64,000 bases of DNA, from the NCBI GenBank assembly GCA_041685115.1, contig JAWLGK010000008.1, forward strand, positions 62,001 through 126,000, written 5' to 3'. Within the stretch, counting starts at the first letter, position 1. Each line of letters opens with the position of its first letter. Below the pieces are notes generated by a model that saw only the letters and a program-made list of their open reading frames with translations, ran no database searches and had not been told where the DNA came from. The position numbers and the translations under genes are program-made. The stretch comes from JALOAT01 sp041685115 (GTDB lineage Bacteria > Pseudomonadota > Gammaproteobacteria > Thiohalomonadales > Thiohalomonadaceae). This document shows, one piece after another, positions 24,278-33,200 of this stretch.

Positions 24278-24738
24278 TCACTCTCCCACAGCTCGTTCGC
24301 CGCCATGTCCGGATCCCGCGACATGAGCCGTTGCAGTCGCAGCTGCTCGATGACGGACGCCACCTGCGCAGCGGCCCGGGCGCCCACCACGTCGGCATCC
24401 TTGCGGGCGGGGAAGAGAAAGGTCTTGAAGATCGTCTCGCCCCGGTACTCCACCCAGATGAGGCTGCCCCAGCGCGCCGAAGGACGCTCGTGAACGGTCA
24501 GGTTGACGGTGCCCACCTCCGGCGGTTCCTGCCAGGCACGCACGAAGCCCTGATAGAAGGCATGGCCGATGAAGGTGATGGTCTGGTCGGTGACGATGCC
24601 GCCCGCGTCATCGCCCTCCCGCAGGTCCTCGGCCGCGCGCGCCTGCTCCACGAGCAGCAACCCAACGACGAGGAAGAACACCGCGCAGGCGCCGGCCCGT
24701 GCCGGGTCGCACCGGCGCGCCAGCGCCAATCCATCCAT
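24274..24738 (-). CDS. csgE: Curli production/transport protein CsgE
   Basis: A periplasmic specificity factor that caps CsgG and directs curlin substrates to it. The frame extends upstream, but ATG 24738 (MDGLALARR) follows an aaggga site at suitable distance and yields a signal-anchor segment (AVFFLVVGLLLVEQARA). The mature part contains DQTITFIGHAFYQGFVRAW, the CsgE signature, and later IWVEYRGETIFKTFLFPARK. It is 154 residues; known CsgE has 129. First gene of the csgE-F-G-B-A operon. The region 24739-24939 upstream holds no other gene and must contain the curli promoter, which I could not place. Confidence 0.9.
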   Translation of the reverse strand: MDGLALARRCDPARAGACAVFFLVVGLLLVEQARAAEDLREGDDAGGIVTDQTITFIGHAFYQGFVRAWQEPPEVGTVNLTVHERPSARWGSLIWVEYRGETIFKTFLFPARKDADVVGARAAAQVASVIEQLRLQRLMSRDPDMAANELWESE

Positions 24739-24897
24739 GAGCATCCCTTCATCCGGCAGGGCCGAGAACCAATAGAGGCCGGCCGACTCCGCCCTTGCGC
24801 CGGGCACGCGCGCCATCCGAACAGCAGGGGTCAGAGGGCGTCTGTTTCAGCGGTAGGAAGAGGATAGTTCAGGGACTAACAGATTCAATCGCCCCCC

Positions 24898-24926
24898 TTG
24901 GTCGACGACCTGCGTTCCTCTATAAT
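24898..24926 (+). promoter_or_regulatory. Sigma-70-like promoter for tRNA-Leu
   Basis: TTGGTC (24898-24903), a 17-base spacer and TATAAT (24921-24926) lie 13 bases before the tRNA gene. The -10 box is consensus. The position fits the tRNA start. Confidence 0.75.
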
Positions 24927-24939
24927 CTGCCGGCCCTTT

Positions 24940-25026
24940 GCCGGGGTGGCGAAATTGGTAGACGCAGCAGACTCAAAATCTGCCGTGAGCAATCACATGT
25001 CGGTTCGAGTCCGACCCTCGGCACCA
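24940..25026 (+). tRNA. tRNA-Leu (anticodon CAA)
   Basis: An 87-base gene ending in encoded CCA. The acceptor arms gccgggg and cctcggc pair with one G-U. The anticodon loop ctcaaaa gives CAA, and a long variable arm of the class II type (tgagcaatcacatg) precedes the T-loop ggttcgagtcc. It is adjacent to the restriction-modification block and is divergent from the curli operon. 25027-25190 contains no recognised feature. Confidence 0.97.
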
Positions 25027-25190
25027 TTTCCAAGATCACGTTCGTGAAACAATCGGGGGCCGCGCTGCCACGGCGCGACGCACCAGCCCAGACCTCCCGG
25101 TCCATGCCCCGCTGCCGACGCCATTCACCTGCCAAGATCTCCGCGCGCTCGTCGCGCACTCATTTCGTGCGATGGACACGATCGCTGCGA

Positions 25191-26012
25191 CTACACGGGT
25201 CGAACACCCCGGCAGTCCGGGAACCGTGAGCAACCCCAGAAGCGTTCACCAGCCCGTGAGCCGCGCTTTGCCACACGTTGCATCATGGACGCGCCACAGC
25301 GAGGGCACCCCGGCGCCGCCTGCGCCGATGCCTGAGGCTCGGGAGCGGGTGTGGGCGCCGGTTGGAACATGCGAGCGAGTTTCTCGCCATCGAGCAGCTC
25401 GATCTCTCGCCCAGCAGCAAAGCGGCATGCCTCGTCGGTAAAGCGACCGGAGGTGACCACAAAGCCGCCGACAGCGCCCTCCGCGGCCATGGCGCCATAG
25501 AGTTCACGCACCACGGACACGCCTACCTTGTTGGCACGCCAGTGCTTGCACTGCACGAGAAAGCGCTCGCGTCCTTTGGTAAGCACCAAATCGATACCGC
25601 CGTCCGCGGATGCCCCGCCGCGCGGCTCAACCGAAAAGCCACGGGACCGAAAAGCCTCTCCCACCGCGACCTCGAACTGCTGCCAGGACAGGCCCGCGAT
25701 GGCGGAGCGCGGCGCATCGGCAATGCGCGAAAACAGACGTCTGTTACCGAATTGACTGACGGCGGAAATCACCGCCCCAACAACCAAGGGCAGGGGCAGA
25801 ACGTATTGGCCGATACCCGCCAGGGTCTTGAACATGAGCGGGAGGAATGATTGCGTGAATGCCTGTAAATTCCTGGCCGGCTCAACGTGCATGGACGCGA
25901 CCTGAGCGAGGACCAGGTAGGTGATCAGGGCCGCCGACAGCCCCGCCCACCACGGCAGTCTTGCCGAGAGTTCGACGAAATCTTCCAGCATCCGTTTTCT
26001 GCGTCTTCCCAT
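25191..26012 (-). CDS. Membrane-anchored Mrr-type restriction endonuclease-like protein with zinc finger
   Basis: A 273-residue protein starting behind a strong aaggagg site. Two hydrophobic segments lie near residues 18-40 and 60-88. They are followed by an Mrr_cat-like PD-(D/E)xK nuclease fold (about 105-215): LSWQQFEVAVGEAFRSRGFSV, GGIDLVL with the catalytic Asp, and FLVQCKHW with the QxK pair. A C-terminal topoisomerase-type C4 zinc finger (CPRCG, then FWGCSRFPDC) ends the protein. In Mrr relatives this domain cuts modified DNA. Membrane anchoring suggests action on incoming DNA, but this is inferred. It sits beside a type I restriction system. Confidence 0.88.
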   Translation of the reverse strand: MGRRRKRMLEDFVELSARLPWWAGLSAALITYLVLAQVASMHVEPARNLQAFTQSFLPLMFKTLAGIGQYVLPLPLVVGAVISAVSQFGNRRLFSRIADAPRSAIAGLSWQQFEVAVGEAFRSRGFSVEPRGGASADGGIDLVLTKGRERFLVQCKHWRANKVGVSVVRELYGAMAAEGAVGGFVVTSGRFTDEACRFAAGREIELLDGEKLARMFQPAPTPAPEPQASAQAAPGCPRCGASMMQRVAKRGSRAGERFWGCSRFPDCRGVRPV

Positions 26013-26040
26013 ATCCGTTCTTTGCCTCCTTAGCTGACGT

Positions 26041-26118
26041 AGGCGGATGAAGCGAAGCGCAATCCGGCGGATTCCGTGGTACCTGGACCCGGATTCCGCT
26101 GCGCTTCATCCGGGCTAC
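26041..26118. repeat. REP-like inverted pair
   Basis: Two head-to-head copies of a palindromic repeat (gatgaagcgaagcgcaatcc and the complement-type ggattccgctgcgcttcatc ending cgggctac) lie between the Mrr-type gene and the GIY-YIG gene. Relatives occur at 35660-35692, 45076-45190 and 46078-46185. This is a dispersed intergenic family of the genome. Confidence 0.8.
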
Positions 26119-26145
26119 GGGCTGCGACAAGGCACTCCGCGCACG

Positions 26146-27024
26146 TCAGATGAGCCCGGCTTCTTCCAGTTCCTTCAGCATGCGTCCTTCGTTGTCTTTC
26201 CAGTATTCGCGACCGTTGCAGGCCTGGCCGCACACCATGGCGCCGGCGGCGGAGGGGCTGTTGAACAGGTGCTCCCGGGCGAAGACGTAACCGGTGCCCT
26301 GGGGCTGGAGGACGCCGGAGGCGATGAGGCGGTCGCGGAGTTTGCGGTAGCCGTCGGAGAGGCTGGCGCGGACGTCGTCGGTGGCCTGGGAGCCCGGCAG
26401 TACGACGATGCCTTCATCGGTCAGCTGGGCGCGGGCGACAAGGCCGCTGCGCTGCATGATCAGTTCCAGTGGCTTGGGTTCGTCGGTGTCGGTGCCGTTC
26501 TCGACGGGACGGGGCCGCCCCACGGCTTCCAGCAGTTTGTGGCCGAGGGCGCCGAGCAGCAGGCGCAGGTTGTCGAAGAATTCATCCATGGCGGCCCGGT
26601 CGCAGCGCGGCAGGCTGGGCGTCTGGGGTGCGTTGCCATTTTCCAGGCGGTAGCGGCCCGCCGCCTTGGCGGCCTGCACCAGACGCGCCTCCAGGTAGCG
26701 GATGTGGGCCTTGGTGAGGTTCTCGTCCTTGTTGGTAAACAGCACCGCTTCGTTCCAGAACTCCTTGTTGGCCACGTGATTTTGCAAGCGGCTGCGCACG
26801 TCCTCCGCCTCACCGATGTAGGCCAGCGGCTCGCCGCTGCTGTCGTCCTCGCCGAACAGGAAATAAACACCGGGCTTGCCGGCCTCGTCCCAGTTCTTCA
26901 GGTCGCTGAAACGGTTGCGCGGCACGTAGAGGGCCTGCCCGGTCCAGTTGACGATCTCGCCGTGGCGGATGCCGGTGACGGTGCCGTCCGCCAGGAATAT
27001 GCGAATGCTCTTTGCCTGATTCAT
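26146..27024 (-). CDS. GIY-YIG nuclease-like protein with DUF4357
   Basis: A 292-residue protein with an N-terminal GIY-YIG fold: GVYFLFGEDD (about 50-60), LAYIGEAEDVRSRLQNH (about 67-84) and a downstream NEAVLFTNKDENLTKAHIRYLEARL helix region with the conserved glutamate. The C-terminal part (about 235-290: TGYVFAREHLFNSPSAAG) matches the DUF4357 pattern. Proteins of this architecture often lie next to type I restriction genes, and here the gene follows hsdS by 32 bases in the same direction. Its role is unknown; it could be an accessory nuclease or regulator of the system. Confidence 0.85.
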   Translation of the reverse strand: MNQAKSIRIFLADGTVTGIRHGEIVNWTGQALYVPRNRFSDLKNWDEAGKPGVYFLFGEDDSSGEPLAYIGEAEDVRSRLQNHVANKEFWNEAVLFTNKDENLTKAHIRYLEARLVQAAKAAGRYRLENGNAPQTPSLPRCDRAAMDEFFDNLRLLLGALGHKLLEAVGRPRPVENGTDTDEPKPLELIMQRSGLVARAQLTDEGIVVLPGSQATDDVRASLSDGYRKLRDRLIASGVLQPQGTGYVFAREHLFNSPSAAGAMVCGQACNGREYWKDNEGRMLKELEEAGLI

Positions 27025-27056
27025 GTTCGTTTGTCTTCGTGGGCCTTTCCCGGCCG

Positions 27057-28502
27057 TTAGGCCTGGGCCGAGGATTTCCTTTTCGTGCGCGCCTTATAGG
27101 CGGCCTTCTTTTCCGCCACCATGGGCAGGCCGTCGAGGGCGGCGGTCTTGTAGCGGCCCCCCCGCGGCTTCGCGGCCGTCGCCCGCGCGGCGCGGATACG
27201 CACCAGCAGGGCCTCGGCGGAGTTTTCGCCGCTGATGAGGTCGGGGTTTTGCGCGCGCCACTCGGCGGTGAGTTCACCGCGGAAGGCCTTGGCGAGGATG
27301 GCCTGGGTCAGGTGGTTGACCCGCGCCTGCGCGGCCTTTACCCGCTGTTCGATCTGGTCGGCGAAGGCGAAGAGTTGATCGACACGGCGGATAATCGCCG
27401 CTTGCTCCTCTATTGGCGGAAGCGCGAACTGCAACCCGTTTATTGATTGTTGATTAATCGTATTCTGCCCGGCACTCGTCGATAATGACTCGCGGAGGTA
27501 ACGGCGCCCCTCCCCTTCGTTCGCAACGAACATGAAGAACTTAGGCTCAAGCCGACTCCGATCTACACGAAAACGAATAAAGTGGTCGCAGTAGGTCTCT
27601 CCAGACCCCGCTCCGTACAAGATAAATTTTCCCGCCAATTCAGCACTTCCATTTACACGGATAGCGATCAGATCCCCGTTTTCTAAAGCGTATTTCCTCA
27701 CCTCGTCAGCAGTGAGATGAATCTTGCGTTCGTTTCCAAACACGCGCCTAGCATCCTTGAAATCGGCCAAACGTAGGACTGTAGTTTCTGTCCCCGAATC
27801 GCCACGACGTTTTGAAATCCCGTTGCCGGACGAGACCACAAGTTCACCAAAGCCCGCTGTCGTCCACGTCATCTCTTCACCGTCGCGCCAATCTTCCGTC
27901 AGCCGTCCGCAAACGGCGGCGGCGAGGACGGATTGGCGGAAGCGTTTGAGGATGGCGGGGACGGCGCCGAGGCGGGCCTTGAGGGTGTCTACCTGCGCCA
28001 GCAGTTCGTCCAGTTTGGCGGCGATTTGTTTTTGCTCGGCGAAGGACGGGAGAGGGATTTGAAATTCCCGTACGTCTGCCGACTTGACCGCCGGATACAA
28101 AGCGCCCTGAACCTTTGCGTTCATCTCATCCACGAATCGTTGTGATCGCGTCACGTAGAAAATGTAAGAGCCAACAATACCGGCGGGTCGCAGGACTTCG
28201 AATCCAGTTGACGCTATCTGCCCGTCGAGCTCGCTCGAAACTAGAGCTACGGCGTTGAGGTTTGGCCGTGTCATCGAAACCAACACATCACCTGCCAACA
28301 CCTGTTTTCTGGCTCGGCTTGGCGCGTTAGCGCCGCTAATCGACTCGGCACCAACAATGGTTTTCCTCTCGCGGTCAACGCTTCCAATGTCGATATAGGT
28401 GAATGACTCGTCAGGAGCGGGAACACGCTGCTCGCACTTACCACACACTTGTTCGAATGTCGCCACAGCCCAACTTGCGGGGATGTCACCGCGAATGGTC
28501 AT
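27057..28502 (-). CDS. hsdS: Type I restriction enzyme specificity subunit HsdS
   Basis: A 481-residue DNA-recognition subunit with two target-recognition domains (about 1-150 and 210-370). Each is followed by a conserved helical spacer (LPSFAEQKQIAAKLDELLAQVDTLKARL and LPPIEEQAAIIRRVDQLFAFADQIEQRVK). The two spacer repeats fix the distance between the half-sites of the recognised sequence. The recognition-domain segments (about 27430-27850 and 28050-28480) are visibly more AT-rich than the flanks, as expected for horizontally exchanged domains. The start overlaps the hsdM stop by four bases (ATGA). Confidence 0.95.
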   Translation of the reverse strand: MTIRGDIPASWAVATFEQVCGKCEQRVPAPDESFTYIDIGSVDRERKTIVGAESISGANAPSRARKQVLAGDVLVSMTRPNLNAVALVSSELDGQIASTGFEVLRPAGIVGSYIFYVTRSQRFVDEMNAKVQGALYPAVKSADVREFQIPLPSFAEQKQIAAKLDELLAQVDTLKARLGAVPAILKRFRQSVLAAAVCGRLTEDWRDGEEMTWTTAGFGELVVSSGNGISKRRGDSGTETTVLRLADFKDARRVFGNERKIHLTADEVRKYALENGDLIAIRVNGSAELAGKFILYGAGSGETYCDHFIRFRVDRSRLEPKFFMFVANEGEGRRYLRESLSTSAGQNTINQQSINGLQFALPPIEEQAAIIRRVDQLFAFADQIEQRVKAAQARVNHLTQAILAKAFRGELTAEWRAQNPDLISGENSAEALLVRIRAARATAAKPRGGRYKTAALDGLPMVAEKKAAYKARTKRKSSAQA

Positions 28503-30058
28503 TGGGAACCCTCCAACCCCAACGCCTCCACCAACAACTGCCGCTGCGCCGCTGCTTCATCCCCCGCTCCCAGCGCCTGCATCAACCCATCCAGCTCCCG
28601 CAGCGCCTCGGTCAATTCCGCCATGGCCTCGCCCGCGAGTACGGCGGGCTCCGGCAGGCTGGCGGCGTCGACGCTCTCCTCGTCCTTGAGCCAGGTGATG
28701 TCGAGGGAGTCGCCTTTCTGGGCATTGATCCAGTCGCGGGAGAAGCAGCGCCAGCGGCCGTTCTCGACCGTCTTTTCCACGTCTTCGGGTAGCCAGGACC
28801 ACTCCCCTTCGCTGCGCTTGGAGGTGCCATCGGCCTTTTTGCCGTAGACCTTCTCTAAGGGCTTGAGGTGGTCGTGGGTGAAGGGGGTGCGCTTGCCGAA
28901 ACTGGGCATGTTGGTGCGCAGGTCGTAGACCCACACGTTGGTGGTGCAGTCTTCTGGCTGCCTGGGATTCTTCGCCGTACCACGAGTGAAGAACAACACG
29001 TTGGTCTTCACGCCCTGCGCGTAGAAAATGCCGGTGGGCAGGCGCAGGATGGTGTGCAGGTTGCACTTGTGCATGAGGTCGCGGCGGATGTCGGTGCCGA
29101 CGCCCGCTTCGAACAGCACGTTGTCGGGCACCACCACGGCGGCGCGGCCGCCGGGCTTGAGGCCGCGGTAGATGTGCTGGAGAAAGGCCAGTTGCTTGTT
29201 GCTGGTCTTGTAGGTGAAGTCGTCGCGGGTCGGGCCACCGCCGCCCTTGGCGGTGCCGAAGGGTGGGTTGGTGAGGATCACGTCGGCCTTGGGCAGTTGT
29301 GTTCCGGCCAAGCCCAGGGTGTTGCCCAGGTGCACCACGCCCTCGTCGTCCCCTTCCATGCCATGCAGCAGGCAGTTCATGAGCGCGAGGCGACGGGTGT
29401 TGGGCACCAGTTCCATGCCGACGAAGGCGATGTTGCGCTGGAAACGGCGGGCGCGTTCGTCCAGGTCGTAGAGCTTGTCGGTGTTGGCCTTGATGTAGGC
29501 GTCGGCGGCGACCAGGAAGCCCGCCGTGCCTGCGGCCGGGTCCTGGATGACCTCGCCCGGCTGGGGCTGGACGCAGTGGATCATGCTGTCGATGAGGGGG
29601 CGCGGGGTGAAGTACTGGCCGGCGCCCGATTTGGTTTCGCCGGCGTTTTTCTCCAGCAGGCCTTCGTAGAGATCGCCGAGACCGTCGCGCTGGGCGCTGA
29701 ACCAGTCGATCTGGTCCAGGCTTTTGACCAACTGCTCCAGGTGGCGCGGTTCGCGCAACCGGGTCTGGGCATCGGCGTAGATGGCGGCGATGAGGCGATC
29801 GCTGCTCTTGGAGAGGTCGAGCAGGATTTGGCGATAGGTATTCAGCAGGTTCAGGCCCGACTTGCTGATCAGGTCCGGCCAGCGGCAGCCCTTGGGCAGC
29901 TTGTGCTGCTGGAGGATGCCGGCCTCGGTGTTCTCGTGCTCCATCTTGATGAACAGGAGCAGGGCCAGTTCGGTGACGTAGTCGGAGTAGTTGATGCCGT
30001 CGTCCCGCAGGACGTCGCAAAGGTTCCAGAGTTTCTGGACGATTTCCTGGTTGCCCAT
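28499..30058 (-). CDS. hsdM: Type I restriction-modification DNA methyltransferase HsdM
   Basis: An N6-adenine methyltransferase subunit of 519 residues. QYFTPRPLI (148-156) and DPAAGTAGF (173-181) form the SAM-binding region, and NPPF (264-267) is the catalytic motif. With HsdS it makes the modification enzyme; with HsdR the restriction complex. Length and the hsdR-hsdM-hsdS order resemble the EcoKI (type IA) family. A 206-base gap containing a dispersed hairpin repeat separates it from hsdR, so it may have its own promoter, as in EcoKI. Confidence 0.96.
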   Translation of the reverse strand: MGNQEIVQKLWNLCDVLRDDGINYSDYVTELALLLFIKMEHENTEAGILQQHKLPKGCRWPDLISKSGLNLLNTYRQILLDLSKSSDRLIAAIYADAQTRLREPRHLEQLVKSLDQIDWFSAQRDGLGDLYEGLLEKNAGETKSGAGQYFTPRPLIDSMIHCVQPQPGEVIQDPAAGTAGFLVAADAYIKANTDKLYDLDERARRFQRNIAFVGMELVPNTRRLALMNCLLHGMEGDDEGVVHLGNTLGLAGTQLPKADVILTNPPFGTAKGGGGPTRDDFTYKTSNKQLAFLQHIYRGLKPGGRAAVVVPDNVLFEAGVGTDIRRDLMHKCNLHTILRLPTGIFYAQGVKTNVLFFTRGTAKNPRQPEDCTTNVWVYDLRTNMPSFGKRTPFTHDHLKPLEKVYGKKADGTSKRSEGEWSWLPEDVEKTVENGRWRCFSRDWINAQKGDSLDITWLKDEESVDAASLPEPAVLAGEAMAELTEALRELDGLMQALGAGDEAAAQRQLLVEALGLEGSQ

Positions 30059-30149
30059 GGTGTGGTATGTCTCTGTCGTGTTGAGTGCGCGTGGGGTAAT
30101 TCACCAGTAGTTACTGCGAGATGGGAGGGCAAGTACAACAAGCTGCTTT

Positions 30150-30187
30150 TCTCCCCTCATCCTGTCCTTCTCCCGGAGGGAGAAGGG
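30150..30187. repeat. Dispersed pyrimidine/purine hairpin repeat between hsdM and hsdR
   Basis: Perfect 9-bp arms ccttctccc (30166-30174) and gggagaagg (30178-30186) with loop gga, preceded by ctcatcctgt. The same hairpin family occurs at 4390-4410, 37892-37926 and 38037-38057. No gene is evident in 30059-30264. Confidence 0.75.
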
Positions 30188-30264
30188 ACGCTCCGTTCTG
30201 CATCAGCGGTGTCAGGTGATGGTTGCGCATGTCGAAGTAGTTCGGGTATCCACGTCGTTTCGGT

Positions 30265-33200
30265 TCAGCTCGCCTGACTCCAGAGGGCGTCTGCGAGTTC
30301 ATGCAGTACGGGTTCAAGCTGCTGCCCGAGCACCTTGTCCAGCTGCTTGGCGCCGCCATCGGTGGCGAAGGCGCGGTTGACGAACTCGCCATCGATGACC
30401 ACCTCGTGGGTAAGCTGCTTGGCCAGGCGTTCGAGCCACTTGCGCTGCACCGTGCTCCACGAGCGCATGGCATAGATCTTCTGCATGGCCTCATGGACGC
30501 GCTGGTCGAAGGGCCTCAGGGCCTCGCCCAGGGCGGCCTGGCGGATGTAGCCGATGATGCTGGCGGCGATCTCCTGGTTGGTCTGGTTGCGCCAGGCCGT
30601 CTTGAGCTTGGCCTCGGTGTAGCCGTGCTGGTCGAGCAGCAGGCGCACCTCGCGCAGGTGTTCGCGGGTGAGGTCCTTGGGGCGATTGACCACCACGGCC
30701 AGGGCCGCCGATTGGTTGAGCTGCTTACGGATGAAGTCGTTGAAGCTCTCCAGGTAATCGGCCGGCCGCTCGCTTACCCCGTAGGATTGGGTGCGGGACT
30801 TGAACTCGTCTTCGCCCTGATAAATTACAGGCCTGCGCTCTGAGCCGAGTAATTCTGCCACTTCGTTGAGCTGGTTGAGGAGATTCGCGTGGGTACGCAC
30901 GAATTCACCGGCCTGCTGCGGCCCCAAAGCGTGCAGGTGCTGGTGCAGCTTTGCGGGCGCGACGCCCCACAGCCCTTCCAGTTCGGCCAATTTCTGCTTC
31001 AGGTCGGGACGGGTCTCCGCCTTCTTGCCGGCACGGCGCAGCAGGCGCATGAGTTTCTGGTTCAGGTCGTCCAGGGCATCGTGGGCGTGGCGGGTGTCCG
31101 GGCGGCTGCCCGGGGCGTCGAAGCTGCGCGGGTCGGTCAGTTCCTGGAGCAGTTGCGCCACCGTCACGTCCGGGTCCTTCACCAGCGGCTGCATGCTGCT
31201 GACCTCTTCCAGCGCGCTGTAGATGTCCACGGGGTCGTAGATGCGGAACACGGTCTTGCCGATGTCGTCGCAGCGGCGGGTGGCGCGGCCGAGCATCTGT
31301 TCGAACAGGATGCGCGAGCGCACCCGGCGCAGGAATACAAGATGGCAGATGGCGGGCACGTCGATGCCGGTGGTGAGCAGGTCCACGGTGATGGCGATGG
31401 TGGGATAGCGCTCGTTCTTGTAGCGGCGGATGAGCTGGTCCACCTTGTCGCTGGCGCCAGTGATCTTCTGCACCGCCTCGGTGTTGTAGGTCTCGCCGTA
31501 GACCGCCTTGAAGGCGTCGTCCAGCAGGCGCTTGACCATGTCGGCGTGCAGGTCGGTGGCGCAGAAGATCAGCGCCTTTTCGTCGCCGAACGGGTCCAGC
31601 TCCTCGGCGAGTTGGGCGCAGATCACCTTGTTGAAGCCTTCGGTGATCACCCGCCGGTTGAAGGCCTCCACCTCGAAGTTCAGCTCGTCGTCCAGTTCCG
31701 CCAGTTCCACCTTGCCGGTGCGCACGTCGATGGCGCTGACCTTCTCGCCTTTCTCGAAGTGGATGCCCTTTTGCGATAGCTCGGTCTCGTAGCGGATGGG
31801 CGGCTCGTGGTCGATGAGCCAGTCGTCGGCCACCGCCTCGCGGTAGGAGTAGGTGTAGATGGGCTTGCCGAAGATTTCAGTGGTGTGTCTGGCCGGGGTG
31901 GCGGTGAGGCCGATGCGTACCGCGTCGAAATAATCGAGCACGCGGCGATAGCTGGAGAGGTATTGGGCCTGGTCACGCACCGCCAGTTCGCCCTCGGTCA
32001 TCTCCTGGTCCAGGGTGTAACCGCGGTGCGCCTCATCCACGATGATGCAGTCGAACTCGTCCACAGGGGGTGGCTGGTCGGACTGGAAGATGCGGCGCAC
32101 CATGGCCTGCACCGTGGTCACCTGCACGCGGGTTTCCGCCTCGGCGGCCATGTCGCCCAGTTCGGCGATGTTGTACACCTTGGAGAGGGGCATGTTCTGT
32201 TCGAGGGGGGCCTCGTTGAAGGCGTCGATGGCCTGCTGACCCAGGGCCGTACGGTCCACCAGGAACAGAATGCGGTTGAAGCGCTCCGCGCTGAGGAGGC
32301 GGTACATCAGCCCGATGACGGTGCGGGTCTTGCCGGTGCCGGTGGCCATGGCCAGCAGGCAGCGCGCACGGCTCTGCGCTAGGGCCTCTTCGACCGCCTG
32401 GATGCCCTTGATCTGGTAATCGCGCAGCTCCAGGTAGGCGAAGCCTTCCTGCTTGAGTCGCTCCTCGGCGGCCTCGCGGCTGCGGGTTAGGCGATCCAGC
32501 AGGCCTGCCGGGCTGTGGAACGCGTGCAGGGCGCGGGAGAGATTGGACGGGTCGCGCAGGTCACGGAACCAGGTGCCCGACTGCTCGGCCAGTTGCTTGA
32601 TGTAGGGGCGGCCGTTGCATGAGTACGCGAAGGGGATTTGGTAATGGCCTTCGTGGGCGTTCGGCCAGGCGATGGTACGCCCCTCCACTTCCCAGGCGGG
32701 CCGCATGTCCGGTGTGGGCTTGAACCCCGCGGCATAACGCTCGGCCTGGGGGATCTTGCCGGCGACGTTGACGTTTTCGCGCTTGGCCTCCACCACGGCG
32801 ATGGGCGTGAGGCCCGCGAACAGGACGTAATCGGCGGCTTGCTTGCCGATGGTCGGCCATTCTGCAATGGCCTTGTTCTTGCCCTTCTCCGGACGCGCGC
32901 CCTTGGCGTAGGTCAGCTCCCGGGAGTCGGCGAGCCAGCCGGCCTCTTCGAGTTGCTGATCGATGAGGATGCGGGTCAGTTCTTCGTTGAGCGCGAGGCC
33001 GGCGCCGGCGCGGCGGGTGGCCTCGCCGATGGCCTGCACGGCCTTGGGCTGGCTTGCCTGCTGGTCCTGTAGGGTCTTGAGGCGCTGCTCGAATTCGGTC
33101 TGCTGCTGCTTGAGCGCTGCCTCGTGCTCGGTGGCTATCTGCTCAAATACCCTGGCTTCCGCATCCATCTGCTCCGCAAGGGCCGCATATTCCTCGCGTT

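Noticed and set aside
30059..30264. Small gene between hsdM and hsdR
   Set aside because: The only frames run through the dispersed hairpin repeat and lack a ribosome site or recognisable protein.
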